A stretch of 64,000 nucleotides of DNA from Leifsonia sp. CL147 (GCF_900114565.1 NZ_FOTM01000013.1:1-64000), one strand, 5' to 3'; shown: positions 51,171-60,779, counted from the first letter of the stretch. Notes: a model not told the origin generated them from the letters alone. Translations and numbers: made by a program.

Positions 51171-53645
51171 ATGGTGGATATCTGGGTCCTCAATTCGCAG
51201 CAATGGCTGAACAAGACATACGGCTCCAACCGGGGCTATAGCCGAATCGCCGAGGACGGATCCCCCGGCTGGGAGACCATGTACGGGCTCACCCGCGCGC
51301 TCCAGATCGAGTTGGGGATCAGCGCGACCTCCGACACGTTCGGCCCGACGACAATGTCGTACTTGACGAGCCAGTTCGGCACGATCGGTGCGGGCTTCAC
51401 AAAGAACAAGAAGGTCGTCGCCATCCTTCAATGCGCCCTGTGGTGCAAGGGATACTGGGGCGGAGCGGTTGTAGACGTTGCGGGAGCAACCATCGGCGCC
51501 TTCACAACCGAGGTTGCCGGCTCCGTCGCGGCGATTCGCGCCGACATGGGCCTGTCCGCCGATCCCACTGTGCCGCCGAAGCTGTTCAAAAGCCTCCTGA
51601 ATATGGACGCCTACGTCACAGTGAACAACGGTGATTCGACGTTCCGCGCCATCCAGCAGACGCTGAACGGCCGCTACTGGCAGCGATCCGATTTCTCGCT
51701 GATGCCGTGCGATGGACACTTTTCTCGGGACGTACAACAAGGCCTCATGTACGCCATCCAGTACGAAATCGGGATGGCCGATGGCGTCGCAAACGGCAAC
51801 TTCGGCCCGGGCACTCAAAAGGGGATCAACGACTACGGGGTCTTCGGCAGTGGAGCCAGCGATGGCTCCCGCAAACTGGTCAGCCTCTTCAAGGCGGCCC
51901 TCTGCTTCAACGGATACGCCCCGGCATCTGGATTCAACGGGACCTTCGATTCGTCGACCACCGCAGCCGTCAACAGCTTTCAGTCCTTTGCCCAGCTTCC
52001 GGCCACAGGAGCTGCGAACTTCCAGACCTGGGCATCGCTGCTGGTAAGTTCTGGCGACCCCGAACGACTAGCGACTGCCAGCGATTCTTCGACCCCGCTC
52101 ACTGCCGCCAAGGCGACCACCGTGTTCAATAGTGGTTATCGCATCGTGGGCCGTTATCTCAACGGCTCAACGAAGGGGATCCAGCCGGGCGAACTAGACG
52201 TCATCTTCGCCGCTGGGCTTCAGGTCTTCCCTATCTATCAGGAGTGGAACGACCTCAACGAGATCACCAATAGGGACCCTGACCCAGGCACACAATTAGG
52301 GCCCTACGGCTTCGGAGTCCGACAAGGCAAAGCAGCAGTCCTGCGTGCGCGACAACTGGGATTCACCGCGGGAACCACCGTCTACTTCCCTGTGGACGCC
52401 GACGCAACCGCCGATGAGATCGAAGCCGTCGTGCTCCCCTACTTCGAAGGGGTGCGCGATGGCGTCGCAACGTCTCAGACCGTCCCGTTCACCGTGGGCA
52501 GCTATGGTCCGCGCAATGTCTGCCTGCAGGTAGATAAGGCCGGACTGGCCGAGACCGCCTTCGTTGCTGGCATGTCGACGGGCTGGTCCGCGAACCGCGG
52601 CTTCACACTTCCGTCCAATTGGGCTTACGACCAGATCAAGGAGTACACGATCGGTTCCGGCGCGGGAGCCGTCACTATCGATAAGAATGTCGCGTCGCCG
52701 CGGGCGAGTCCGGCGAAACGATCGCAGGTGGTTCCGACTCCGGTTTCGACAGTTGGAGGGCCCCCACAGCACGACACTGCGTTCCACTGGCACCTGACGT
52801 CGCTCGGCTGGCAGTCAGAAGCCGGGGCCAGAAGGGGCGCCCTTTGGCCCCCAGGAGTCTTCAACGAGATCGTGCTGTTCTGGCTTCAAGAGCGCAGGTA
52901 CGGCAATGTTGTATGGATGGAGTACACGCCGCTCATAGAGACTGTCATTGCCTCAACCGGCGGTGGAAAGAACCCGGCAGCCAACGAGATCGCTATTGCG
53001 CGAGGAGCGTTCAACGCCTCCCAGAACAATGCCGATGCGGAACGCGCGCGACAAACACTCATTGAAGCGTATGAAGGCGACTTGCCCCATCTCGCGGCCT
53101 CACTGCGCAGCTACACCTCATGGGGCGTTCCAGGCGTGTCACGAGAAGTGCAAATCGGAGATCTCGGTGGCTGGGCATTGGACCTTGCGACGGCATGGGC
53201 CGACTATTTGGCTGCGAGAAATCGGAACGCGTTCAGTGGAACTGTCGCCGATTGGATGAAGAGCCGCATCGGGTCACCGAGTGTTCCGAATGACCCGCTG
53301 CCAAATCGCTTCGGCTATGAGGACCTCGTTGCTGACGTCGATGCCTTCCTCGCCGCTCAGATGCTCAAAGATGACAAGGACCGGCCCTTCTCGGATGCCA
53401 TGCGCGAGATCCGAGTGCAGGTAGTTGCAAACCCACAATGGCGATTCCGGGCTTTCCTAGAGCAGCGGTTCGCGAGTTCCCGAGACAACGTGGCTGCCGC
53501 GGTTACGCACCTCTTCACGAGCCCCTACCCTACGATCGCGTGGCCGAAGGCCTACTTCGCTGGCCCGGAAGACGCTACGCCGGGCGAGGTGAAACAGATC
53601 GGGAGCTGTCTCGCAGACGTTCTGTTCGGCAAGGCCGGGCTCTGA
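51171..53645 (+). CDS. Large DUF1906 (Rv2525c-like glycoside-hydrolase-like) protein with PG-binding repeats
   Basis: An 824-aa protein. Residues about 1-310 contain three PG_binding-like repeats (GLTRALQIELGISATSDTFGPTT, GLMYAIQYEIGMADGVANGNFGPGT, AAVNSFQSFAQLPATG). Residues about 320-510 form a DUF1906 TIM-barrel-like domain (GYRIVGRYLNGSTKGIQPGELDVI, FPIYQEWNDLNE, GTTVYFPVDADATADEIEAVV). The last 290 residues are unrecognised. DUF1906 enzymes act on cell wall and in mycobacteria carry their own Tat signal; here no signal peptide is present, while the upstream gene has one. Co-export with that partner is inferred. Less GC-biased than core genes. Confidence 0.78.
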   Translation: MVDIWVLNSQQWLNKTYGSNRGYSRIAEDGSPGWETMYGLTRALQIELGISATSDTFGPTTMSYLTSQFGTIGAGFTKNKKVVAILQCALWCKGYWGGAVVDVAGATIGAFTTEVAGSVAAIRADMGLSADPTVPPKLFKSLLNMDAYVTVNNGDSTFRAIQQTLNGRYWQRSDFSLMPCDGHFSRDVQQGLMYAIQYEIGMADGVANGNFGPGTQKGINDYGVFGSGASDGSRKLVSLFKAALCFNGYAPASGFNGTFDSSTTAAVNSFQSFAQLPATGAANFQTWASLLVSSGDPERLATASDSSTPLTAAKATTVFNSGYRIVGRYLNGSTKGIQPGELDVIFAAGLQVFPIYQEWNDLNEITNRDPDPGTQLGPYGFGVRQGKAAVLRARQLGFTAGTTVYFPVDADATADEIEAVVLPYFEGVRDGVATSQTVPFTVGSYGPRNVCLQVDKAGLAETAFVAGMSTGWSANRGFTLPSNWAYDQIKEYTIGSGAGAVTIDKNVASPRASPAKRSQVVPTPVSTVGGPPQHDTAFHWHLTSLGWQSEAGARRGALWPPGVFNEIVLFWLQERRYGNVVWMEYTPLIETVIASTGGGKNPAANEIAIARGAFNASQNNADAERARQTLIEAYEGDLPHLAASLRSYTSWGVPGVSREVQIGDLGGWALDLATAWADYLAARNRNAFSGTVADWMKSRIGSPSVPNDPLPNRFGYEDLVADVDAFLAAQMLKDDKDRPFSDAMREIRVQVVANPQWRFRAFLEQRFASSRDNVAAAVTHLFTSPYPTIAWPKAYFAGPEDATPGEVKQIGSCLADVLFGKAGL

Positions 53646-54290
53646 GTGCCAAATCGACCTGTGACGGGCGACATTTCGGAATCGGCTGAGCCAGAGAAAT
53701 CGCCTACCTCACAAATTCGCGCGCGTCGCGTCTCCCGGGTTGTCGCGCAAACCGCACTATGCGTCGCACTCGGACTGTCGTGGGTCGCCGTCGTCACTCA
53801 GCAGATGTGGTACGCGAGCATCTTCAGCGGTCACGCGGGTCACGGTTGTAACCCGCTCGTAGTCCCTTCGTATTTCGAGCCGCTACTGACGCTGTACTTC
53901 ACGCTCCTCGTCGCTAGCGCGTTCGTTGCGGGAACAATCGGGTGGTGGTCTGGGAGAGACCCATCGCACCCCCGCTGGGAGACGCTATTCGCAGCAATAA
54001 CCCTTCTCTCCGTTGTTGCGCTTCTCGGCTGGACAGGCTTCATGGCCATTCTGGCTTCCGGACAACCCGACTTCTCCCCCGAAGCCATGTGGGTCGCCAC
54101 GGTGTGGTGGGCGATAGGGGCTTTCCCAGCGATATCGTCCCTGTCGAATGCGCAATATCTCCGCCGATCGAAGAACAGAAGCTACACGCGACGCGTTGCA
54201 ACCACGGTCGGCATTGTGATCGTTCCGTTCCTCGTGTGGGTGTTGTACGCCACTTTCATCTATGCGAGCTTCTGCCGCAGCCCTCCGTGA
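53646..54290 (+). CDS. Multi-pass membrane protein of unknown function
   Basis: A 214-aa protein with about five hydrophobic segments (near residues 34-52, 77-98, 110-133, 144-160 and 186-208), a basic stretch RARRVSR before the first and RRSKNRSYTRR before the last. No family recognised. GTG at 53646 immediately follows the upstream TGA, so it is the third cistron of the Tat/DUF1906 operon. It could be an immunity, anchoring or export helper for the other two products; no sequence evidence decides between these. Confidence 0.65.
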   Translation: MPNRPVTGDISESAEPEKSPTSQIRARRVSRVVAQTALCVALGLSWVAVVTQQMWYASIFSGHAGHGCNPLVVPSYFEPLLTLYFTLLVASAFVAGTIGWWSGRDPSHPRWETLFAAITLLSVVALLGWTGFMAILASGQPDFSPEAMWVATVWWAIGAFPAISSLSNAQYLRRSKNRSYTRRVATTVGIVIVPFLVWVLYATFIYASFCRSPP

Positions 54291-54334
54291 CACTAGGAAA
54301 GGCAAGGGTCATGGTCGTGCCGTCCGCCAACGGT

Positions 54335-54349
54335 GCGCCCTAGGGGCGC
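54335..54349. terminator. Short hairpin between convergent units
   Basis: GCGCCC (54335-54340) pairs with GGGCGC (54344-54349) around TAG, flanked by TGCCG/CGGCA partial pairing. It lies 45 nt past the membrane-protein stop and just before the end of the FMN-reductase pseudogene. Confidence 0.4.
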
Positions 54350-54354
54350 GGCAG

Positions 54355-54922
54355 CTAAGAACGCATCGGGCGGTCGACGAGGCGAGCGTGCAGTTCGCTG
54401 TCGGACCGGACGAGGGGCAGCGTTCGGGAGACCGCGGTGGCGATCCGCTTGCAAAGGCCCGGCGAGCTGATCTGGTAGTCCGCGAAATCGCTCTCGCTCG
54501 CGTAGATGCTTAGGGGCAGCGTCAGCGACTGGAAGAACCCGAACAGCGGACGCATCTGGTGCTCCACGAGGAGGCCGCGGCGGTCGCTGCCCGTGGCGGT
54601 CATGACCACCGGCTTGTCGACGAGCGGGTACTGGCCGATGTGGTCGAAGAACAGCTTGAGGAGGCCAGTGTAGGTGGCGCGGTAGGCGAGTGAGCCGACG
54701 ACGAGGATATCGGCGTTCTCTACCGCTTCCAGGGCCTCGATCACGACGGGGTTAGGCTCGTCCGGAACGGCCCCGCATTCAGCTCGGGCAGCAGCGGATG
54801 GTCCGGGAGATCCCGCCCATGGCCTCGGCGTAGGCATGTGCGACCTCGTCCACGAGCACCGTCGTATGTGAGGGGTGAGTCGGGCTTCCGCTCACTCCCA
54901 CCACACGAAGTGGCTGCGACAT
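54355..54922 (-). pseudogene. Frameshifted NAD(P)H-dependent FMN reductase (MsuE-like)
   Basis: Three frames together spell one flavodoxin-like reductase. Frame 1 from ATG 54922 gives MSQPLRVVGVSGSPTHPS with the FMN-binding GSP loop and runs to about 54795. Frame 2 supplies LLPELNAGPFRTSL. Frame 3, from about 54755 to the stop at 54355, gives VVIEALEAVENADILVVGSLAYRATYTGLLKLFFDHIGQY, then PVVMTATGSD. Two indels are needed, so the gene is inactive unless they are sequencing errors. The intact family supplies FMNH2 to monooxygenases, and an LLM monooxygenase gene lies directly upstream. Confidence 0.8.
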
Positions 54923-55007
54923 GTGGAACCGCCTTCATTCCGGGGACCGGCTTTCGCCCCACGGTACCCGGCCATGCATGACGACGCGGGGGCACCGCGA
55001 CGCTCCG

Positions 55008-56024
55008 TCAACTCTCCGGGTACAGCTCCCGCACGACCTCGAGGGAACGGATGCGTCCCTCCACGGTTGCCGCTCCCGACGAGACCATCAGTTCATCGGT
55101 CTGCGTGGAGGCGAGGAGCGCATCCAAGCGGGCCTTCACCTCGTCCGGGGTTCCGATCGCCTGACGCGCATTGCGGGTGGCGATGAACTCCTCCTCCAGG
55201 GGAGTGAACTCGTAGGCCAGCGCCTCCTCGACGCTCACCGGCTCGGGCTTCAGGCCGCGGCGCATCCGGAGGAAGGACAGCTGGCCGGGCAGCGACAGGG
55301 CACGAACCACCTCCGGGTCCTCATCGGAGACGACGTTCACGGCGATCATGGTGTGCGGCTCGCTCAGGGCGTCGCTCGGTTCGAAACGCGACCGGTAGAG
55401 GTCGAGTGCCGCTTCGGTGTTCTCACCGGCGAAGTGGTGGGCGAAGGCGAACGGGAGCCCGAGCGCTGCCGCGACCTGGGCGCTGTAGCCGCTGGAGCCG
55501 AGCAGCCAGATCTGCGGCGCGTCGCCGAGGCCGGGGACGGCCGTGATCCCGTTCAGCGGGTTGGAGTCGCTCATCCCGCCGTGGAAGAAGCCGAACAGGT
55601 CGAGCAGCTGCTGCGGGAAGTCCTCGGCGCCGAGACCCTCCGGGCTGCGGCGCAGGGCCATCGCGGTGGCGCCGTCGGTGCCGGGCGCACGCCCGATGCC
55701 GAGGTCGATGCGATCTCCGTAGAGGGCGCGCAGCGTCCCGAACTGCTCGGCGACCACCAGCGGGGCGTGGTTGGGGAGCATCACGCCACCGCTGCCGACG
55801 CGGATCCGCCGTGTGGCACCGGCGACTCCCGCGATGAGCACCGCGGGGGCGCTGGAGGCGATGGCGGGCATCCCGTGGTGTTCGGCGACCCAGAAGCGGT
55901 CGTACCCGAGCCGTTCGGCGGCCTGGGCGAGCCGGATGGTTCCAGCGACCGCATCGGCATTGCTGCCGCCCGCTGGACGGCTGGCGAGGTCGAGGACGTT
56001 CAGAGGGATGCTGGGGCGAGTCAC
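55008..56024 (-). CDS. LLM-class flavin-dependent oxidoreductase
   Basis: A 338-aa bacterial-luciferase-like TIM barrel. [18 protein letters not shown] and [18 protein letters not shown] at the N-terminus, then [37 protein letters not shown] and [27 protein letters not shown]. This MsnO8-like subgroup uses reduced flavin; the natural substrate is unknown. GTG at 56024 is used, with only CAGCAGG nearby. It would have formed a two-component system with the now broken FMN reductase downstream, so it must rely on another flavin reductase. Confidence 0.88.
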   Translation of the reverse strand: MTRPSIPLNVLDLASRPAGGSNADAVAGTIRLAQAAERLGYDRFWVAEHHGMPAIASSAPAVLIAGVAGATRRIRVGSGGVMLPNHAPLVVAEQFGTLRALYGDRIDLGIGRAPGTDGATAMALRRSPEGLGAEDFPQQLLDLFGFFHGGMSDSNPLNGITAVPGLGDAPQIWLLGSSGYSAQVAAALGLPFAFAHHFAGENTEAALDLYRSRFEPSDALSEPHTMIAVNVVSDEDPEVVRALSLPGQLSFLRMRRGLKPEPVSVEEALAYEFTPLEEEFIATRNARQAIGTPDEVKARLDALLASTQTDELMVSSGAATVEGRIRSLEVVRELYPES

Positions 56025-56052
56025 CCCTGCTGCAACGCGGTCCCCGACGCAG

Positions 56053-56091
56053 CGATTCCCGGCCGGGCCACGGGGGCCCGGCCGGGAATCG
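56053..56091. terminator. Strong terminator hairpin
   Basis: A perfect 17-bp stem, CGATTCCCGGCCGGGCC (56053-56069) with 56075-56091, and loop ACGGG. It ends transcription of the LPXTG gene before the LLM gene on the same strand. Confidence 0.85.
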
Positions 56092-56103
56092 TGCGCTTCG
56101 GGG

Positions 56104-56661
56104 TCAGGACTCCCTGACCTTGCGCGCCCAGGCCACGATGGCGAGGGCGATCAGGCCGAGCGCGATGAGCGAGCCGCCCATCCACGCGGCCCAGGTCGCG
56201 ACCACGGAGCCGGTGTGGGGAAGACCGCTGCCGGGGTCGAGGACGGTGCTCGACTGGTCGGCCGGCAGGACGGTCAGGGTGGCGGAGCACTGGTGGCCAC
56301 TGGTCTGCCCGACGCCGACGATGCTGTAGGTGCCGGTCGCGCCGGCCGGCAGCTTCACGCTGAGGACGTCACTCCCGTCGCCGTTGGAGTGCTTGGTGAA
56401 GCTGAGGCTGCTGGCCGCGGAGTGGAACGACGCAAGGGTGAAGGACGACCCATCCTGTCCGGTGACCGTCCAGGTGATCGCCTCGCCGGGCGACCAGGTG
56501 CCCGGGATGCAGATCAGGGTGGCGTTGCCGCCGGCCTGCGCGACGCTCACGTCGAAGCTGCACTGAGCGCCGTTGGTGTAGTCGACGGCGTTCGCCGCAG
56601 CCGGGGCCGCAAGCAGCAACCCCGCTGTCACAGCGATCGCCGCCAGGATCTTCTTGAACAT
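56104..56661 (-). CDS. LPXTG-anchored surface protein
   Basis: A 185-aa protein. A Sec signal ([24 protein letters not shown]) is cleaved near residue 25. The mature part is a small beta-sandwich with four Cys ([20 protein letters not shown]). The C-terminal sorting signal is LPHTG, then a hydrophobic helix ([22 protein letters not shown]), then ARKVRES. A sortase would link it to peptidoglycan; none is in the window. ATG at 56661 has GAAAGGCGG upstream, and a promoter-like motif lies at 56701-56722. Confidence 0.88.
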   Translation of the reverse strand: MFKKILAAIAVTAGLLLAAPAAANAVDYTNGAQCSFDVSVAQAGGNATLICIPGTWSPGEAITWTVTGQDGSSFTLASFHSAASSLSFTKHSNGDGSDVLSVKLPAGATGTYSIVGVGQTSGHQCSATLTVLPADQSSTVLDPGSGLPHTGSVVATWAAWMGGSLIALGLIALAIVAWARKVRES

Positions 56662-56700
56662 GGGGCCGCCTTTCTGGTGGGGTCCGGCACGGAGTCCGGG

Positions 56701-56722
56701 ACTTGAGCAATCCTCACCTTAC
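56701..56722 (-). promoter_or_regulatory. Shared 20-nt motif, copy 2 (LPXTG gene promoter)
   Basis: On minus AAGGTGAGGATTGCTCAAGT, 40 nt before the LPXTG gene ATG. It overlaps the 3' end of the DUF4012 gene: the TGA in GGTGAGG is that gene's stop codon. Same register as copies at 12898 and 58623. Confidence 0.5.
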
Positions 56723-58615
56723 GATGGAAGAGCACTGCACGACAATGGGGGCGACCGAGTCGTGCACCCCCACAACGGGGGACGTGCCATCCCCGGGAAG
56801 CGTCGGAGTCGTGACGACGCTGAGCGCGGTCGAGGTCTGCTGCTTGTTCAGGAACTGCACCGCGACGGTCTTCGACTGCCCCGGCGCCAGCTCCACCGTG
56901 AAGAGGCTGACCGGACGCGCCTGATCGACGCCGGCGACGGTGGGGTAGTCCCCGCCGTCCTCGCTCTGCGTCGCAGCGAGAAGACCACCGGTCGGGCCGT
57001 ACACCGCGACGCGGGTTCGGATGGAGCCGGGAGGCACGCCGTAGGTCCCGCCGCCGGTCACATAGCGCGGCAGCGACGTGGCAGCATCCGCCGGGGCGTG
57101 ATTCGTCAGGGTCACCCGCACCACGCTCGACGGCAGGCCGTCGGCCCGGCACACGGCGGACCCGGCGGCGACGGAGGTGCTGAGGTAGTAGTCCATCTTG
57201 GCGCCGGTGGCGTCGTCGAAGTAGACGCCGATGCCGGCGGTCGAGAGGTCCGAGGCGGGAAGGGCTCCGGCGATGGTCGTGGTTCCGAGGATCTTCTGTT
57301 CGGAGTCGTGGGCGCTCCAGATGAGGACGCGGTGCGACGCGCCCGAAGCGGCGAGCGCGCTCACGAGCTTCCGTGCGTCGACCTGGCCGGACGACAGCCG
57401 ATCGAACACCGCACTGGCCGCCGAGGCGAAGAAGGCGTCCTGCTGCGCGGGATCGGAGAACCGCTGGTAGACGTCGCTCAGCAGCAGTTTCACCACGTTG
57501 GAGGACGTCAACCGGTCGGCACTGGAGAGGGTGATCGGGCCTGTCGAGGTCAGGAGTGCGCTGAGCACGACAGGGTCCACGGCGATGACCCCGTCGATCG
57601 TGCCTCCGTAGGTGGTGGTCCACATCCGGGCGGCCGTCGCGGCGGCGAGAGGGAAGTGCGGGGTGAGGTTGGCATCCTGCAGGTATCGCCCGACGAGCGG
57701 GCCGTAGAGACCCTCCGTGCTCAATGGCACGTCGGCGACGGAGCTCTGCCAGGGCCCGATCGCCGTGCCGGCCGACTGACGACCGAGCGTGATCGCCCCC
57801 TTGTCGGCGTGCAGGAGCGCGACGGCGCCGATGAGGCCACCCGTCGCCCGCAGCTCCGCCGGGTTCTGCGCCGCCAGCAGGTAGTCGCGTGGACCGTCCG
57901 CGCCCAGCATCCCCGGCAGCAGGCGGACGGAGTTGTCGAGTGCTTCGATGTCCGGAGCCGCGCGGCCGAGCACGTCCTTCAGCCGGTCGATCCCCGCGGC
58001 GACCGGGTTCGCGATCGCGCCGGTGTCGATGCCGGCCACGCTCGCGCGGGCGGCGGTGAAGGCGGTCCGCGCGCGAGCCACCGCCGGCTGCGCTGCGATG
58101 ATCGGGGCGAGATCCATGCGACCGTTCGCGATGGCCATGGAGCGGAGGCCGACCGCGGCGCTGACAGTGACGAGGGGCTGCACCACGCGCGCCGCCACGG
58201 TGTCCGACGCAGCGGCCGCGGTCCGCACGGCGGTGAGGTTGGGGCCGAGCCACGGCACGGCCTCGACCGTCAGCCAGACGGGGTCGGAGGTGAGTGCTGC
58301 TGCCGTACGGGTGTGGTTCCGCAGGTCGGTCGCCGCCCGGCCCGCGGCGGCGACATCGTCGGAGGCGATCGCGGTCTTGACCCGGGTCGCTGCCGGGATC
58401 GCGTCGTTCAGCTCCCGCTGGGCGAGGAGGCCGCGGAACCCGATCCAGACGGCCGTGAAGAGGAGGAGGACTGCGACGCCGAGGAGCACTCCCGTGGCTG
58501 CGGGATGGCGCAGTCGCCGGCGACGCACCGAGGGCGATGGGGACCCCTCAGACACTCCGGAGGGCGCCGCGGCGGGCCCCGGTAACACGCTCGGCACGTT
58601 GAGACCTGTCGCCAT
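56714..58615 (-). CDS. DUF4012-domain membrane-anchored protein
   Basis: A 633-aa protein. A basic cytoplasmic start (RRRRLRHPAATG) and one TM helix (residues about 41-60) precede a long helical region and the DUF4012 domain (about 240-560). The hallmarks are DYLLAAQNPAELRATGGLIGAVALL, VIAVDPVVLSALLTSTGPITL, and LIWSAHDSEQKILGTTTIAGALP. DUF4012 proteins occur near exopolysaccharide/teichoic-type glycan genes, possibly as wall-glycopolymer ligases or attachment factors. Ugd, which makes UDP-glucuronate, lies directly upstream. ATG at 58615 is only 7 nt from motif copy 3, so the transcript may be leaderless. Confidence 0.82.
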   Translation of the reverse strand: MATGLNVPSVLPGPAAAPSGVSEGSPSPSVRRRRLRHPAATGVLLGVAVLLLFTAVWIGFRGLLAQRELNDAIPAATRVKTAIASDDVAAAGRAATDLRNHTRTAAALTSDPVWLTVEAVPWLGPNLTAVRTAAAASDTVAARVVQPLVTVSAAVGLRSMAIANGRMDLAPIIAAQPAVARARTAFTAARASVAGIDTGAIANPVAAGIDRLKDVLGRAAPDIEALDNSVRLLPGMLGADGPRDYLLAAQNPAELRATGGLIGAVALLHADKGAITLGRQSAGTAIGPWQSSVADVPLSTEGLYGPLVGRYLQDANLTPHFPLAAATAARMWTTTYGGTIDGVIAVDPVVLSALLTSTGPITLSSADRLTSSNVVKLLLSDVYQRFSDPAQQDAFFASAASAVFDRLSSGQVDARKLVSALAASGASHRVLIWSAHDSEQKILGTTTIAGALPASDLSTAGIGVYFDDATGAKMDYYLSTSVAAGSAVCRADGLPSSVVRVTLTNHAPADAATSLPRYVTGGGTYGVPPGSIRTRVAVYGPTGGLLAATQSEDGGDYPTVAGVDQARPVSLFTVELAPGQSKTVAVQFLNKQQTSTALSVVTTPTLPGDGTSPVVGVHDSVAPIVVQCSSIVR

Positions 58616-58622
58616 GCAACAA

Positions 58623-58644
58623 ATCTAACAAATCCTCACTTTTT
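58623..58644 (-). promoter_or_regulatory. Shared 20-nt motif, copy 3 (DUF4012 gene promoter)
   Basis: On minus AAAGTGAGGATTTGTTAGAT. If TTAGAT is the -10, transcription would start at or within a few bases of the DUF4012 ATG (58615), giving a leaderless mRNA. The A-run upstream sits in the 63-bp gap after ugd. Confidence 0.55.
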
Positions 58645-58678
58645 TGGCTCCCCCCAAAATCGGGCGAGTCGGCCGGTC

Positions 58679-59986
58679 TCAGCGCCCCAGACCGCGGTAG
58701 GTCCATCCCGCTGCACGCCAGCTCGCCGGGTCGAGGGCGTTCCGGCCGTCGATGACCGTGCGGTGCGCCACCAGCTCGCCGACAACCGCCGGGTCGAGCT
58801 CCGTGAACTCGGGCCACTCGGTGATCAGCAGGATGACGTCCGCCTCCCGGACCGCCTCCTCCGCGGTCGCCGCAAAACTCAGTCCCGGCGCCCGGCGGCG
58901 GGCGTTCTCGAGCGCTTCCGGGTCCGTCGCCGTGACGATCGCTCCGGCCTCCGCGAGCCGCATGGCGATCTCGAGCGCCGGCGAGTCCCGGATGTCGTCC
59001 GAGTGCGGCTTGAACGCCAGACCGAGGACGCCCACCCGCACGCCGGCGAGACCGCCCGCCTCCTCGCGGACCAGCTCGACCACCCGGGTGCGCCGCCGCA
59101 GGTTGATCTTGTCCACCTCGTCCAGGAACTGCACGGCCTCCCCGCGCCCCAGCTCACGTGCGCGAGCGCTGAAGGCACGGATGTCCTTCGGCAGACAGCC
59201 GCCGCCGAAACCGACGCCGGCGTTGAGGAAACGGCGGCCGATGCGCGCGTCGTGACCGATGGCATCCGCCAGTTTCGTCACGTCCGCGCCGGTCGCCTCC
59301 GCGATCTCCGCCATGGCGTTGATGAACGAGATCTTCGTCGCCAGGAACGCGTTCGCCGACACCTTGACCAACTCGGCCGTCGCATAGTCCGTGACGATGA
59401 CGGGCGTTCCCGCGGCCACGGCGGACGCGTACACCTCGTCGAGCAGGCGCGCGGCCCGCTCCCCCGCCTCACCGTCGGGCACTCCGTAGACCAGGCGGTC
59501 GGGGCTGACGGTGTCCTTCACCGCGAATCCCTCGCGCAGGAACTCCGGGTTCCAGGCCAGGGTCGCGTCCGGCTGCTTCCCGGCGATCAGCTCCGCGAGG
59601 CGAGCGGCCGTGCCGACGGGGACGGTGCTCTTGCCGACGATGAGGTCACCGGGCTTCACGTGATCCAGGAGGGAGGCGAACGCCGCATCCACGAACCGCA
59701 TGTCGGCCGCATCCCCATCGGCGATCTGCGGCGTTCCGACGGCGACGAAGTGCACGTCCGCGTCCTCTGCCGCAGCCAGGTCGGTCGTGAACCGGAGCCG
59801 GCCGGTCGCTGCGGCCGACTGCAGCACCTCCGGAAGTCCGGGCTCGAAGAACGGCGCCCGGCCGGCTGCGAGGGAGGCGATCTTCGCCTCGTCGACGTCG
59901 ATGCCGACGACGTCGTGCCCGAGGTGCGCCATCGATGCGGCATGGACGGCACCGAGATAGCCGCAGCCGATCACGGAGATTCTCAT
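58679..59986 (-). CDS. ugd: UDP-glucose 6-dehydrogenase
   Basis: A 435-aa enzyme. NAD motif MRISVIGCGYLGAVHA, FVAVGTPQIADG, the Lys-containing AELVKVSANAFLATKISFINAMAEI, catalytic C264 in GVGFGGGCLPKDI and LGLAFKPHSDDIRDSPA. It oxidises UDP-glucose twice to UDP-glucuronate, a precursor of acidic exopolysaccharides. ATG at 59986 has GAAGGGGA upstream. The neighbouring DUF4012 and LPXTG genes suggest a surface-glycan context. Confidence 0.93.
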   Translation of the reverse strand: MRISVIGCGYLGAVHAASMAHLGHDVVGIDVDEAKIASLAAGRAPFFEPGLPEVLQSAAATGRLRFTTDLAAAEDADVHFVAVGTPQIADGDAADMRFVDAAFASLLDHVKPGDLIVGKSTVPVGTAARLAELIAGKQPDATLAWNPEFLREGFAVKDTVSPDRLVYGVPDGEAGERAARLLDEVYASAVAAGTPVIVTDYATAELVKVSANAFLATKISFINAMAEIAEATGADVTKLADAIGHDARIGRRFLNAGVGFGGGCLPKDIRAFSARARELGRGEAVQFLDEVDKINLRRRTRVVELVREEAGGLAGVRVGVLGLAFKPHSDDIRDSPALEIAMRLAEAGAIVTATDPEALENARRRAPGLSFAATAEEAVREADVILLITEWPEFTELDPAVVGELVAHRTVIDGRNALDPASWRAAGWTYRGLGR

Positions 59987-60048
59987 GGGTGTCCCCTTCG
60001 TTCGGGTGGGGTTGCCGTCGGGCGGAGCGAGTTCCGCGCCGTGGGGCG

Positions 60049-60723
60049 TCAGGTGAAGTCGGGGTCCGGCTCGTCGACGTACGCGGGGGCCGCATCCACG
60101 GGCCAGTGCCTGCGTCCGTTGTTCAGCACGCCCCGGCTCTCGTCGAGGTAGCAGTTACCGCAGAGGGATTCGTAGGACACGGAGGCGCCGTCGATGGCGA
60201 CCTGGTCGCCGTCGAAGACGAAGACGCCGTCGATCTTGCGCGCGTTGAAGATCGCCTTGCGACCGCAGCGGCAGATCGTCTTCAGCTCCTCGATGCTGTG
60301 CGCGACCTCCAGGAGCCGGCGACTGCCGGGGAACGCGACCGTCTGGAAGTCGGTTCGAATGCCGTAGGCGAGCACCGGGACGTTGTCGAGCAGCGCGATC
60401 CGGAGGAGGTCGTCGACCTGCGCCTCGGTGAGGAACTGGGCCTCGTCCACGAGCAGAGCGCTGATGTCCGTGTCGAAGCGCTTGATGGTGCGCTCGCGGT
60501 GCCGCTGGAACGCGCCGTACGCATCCGTCTCGGGCGTGATCAAGAAGTCCACCGCCCGGGTCACTCCCAGCCGGGAGAGGACGCCGAGGTCGCCCTTCGT
60601 GTCGATCGACGGCTTGGTGAGCAGGACGCGGTGCCCGCGTTCCTCGTAGTTGTACGCGGCCTGAAGCATGGCCGTGCTCTTGCCGCTGTTCATCGCGCCG
60701 TAGCGGAAATACAGTTTTGCCAC
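60049..60723 (-). CDS. tdk: Thymidine kinase
   Basis: A 224-aa type II (TK1-like) kinase. P-loop RYGAMNSGKSTAML, Walker B LLVDEAQFL, GIRTDFQTVAFPGS, and zinc-binding CRCGRKA and CGNCY, followed by the lasso that covers thymidine. It salvages thymidine to dTMP, complementing tmk. ATG at 60723. It ends 63 bp before ugd's promoter side; no operon partner is evident. Confidence 0.93.
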   Translation of the reverse strand: MAKLYFRYGAMNSGKSTAMLQAAYNYEERGHRVLLTKPSIDTKGDLGVLSRLGVTRAVDFLITPETDAYGAFQRHRERTIKRFDTDISALLVDEAQFLTEAQVDDLLRIALLDNVPVLAYGIRTDFQTVAFPGSRRLLEVAHSIEELKTICRCGRKAIFNARKIDGVFVFDGDQVAIDGASVSYESLCGNCYLDESRGVLNNGRRHWPVDAAPAYVDEPDPDFT

Positions 60724-60779
60724 GCCCCGATCCTATTCGGGCCCGGCTGTGAGACGGCGAGGACGACGGCGACGGCGCG

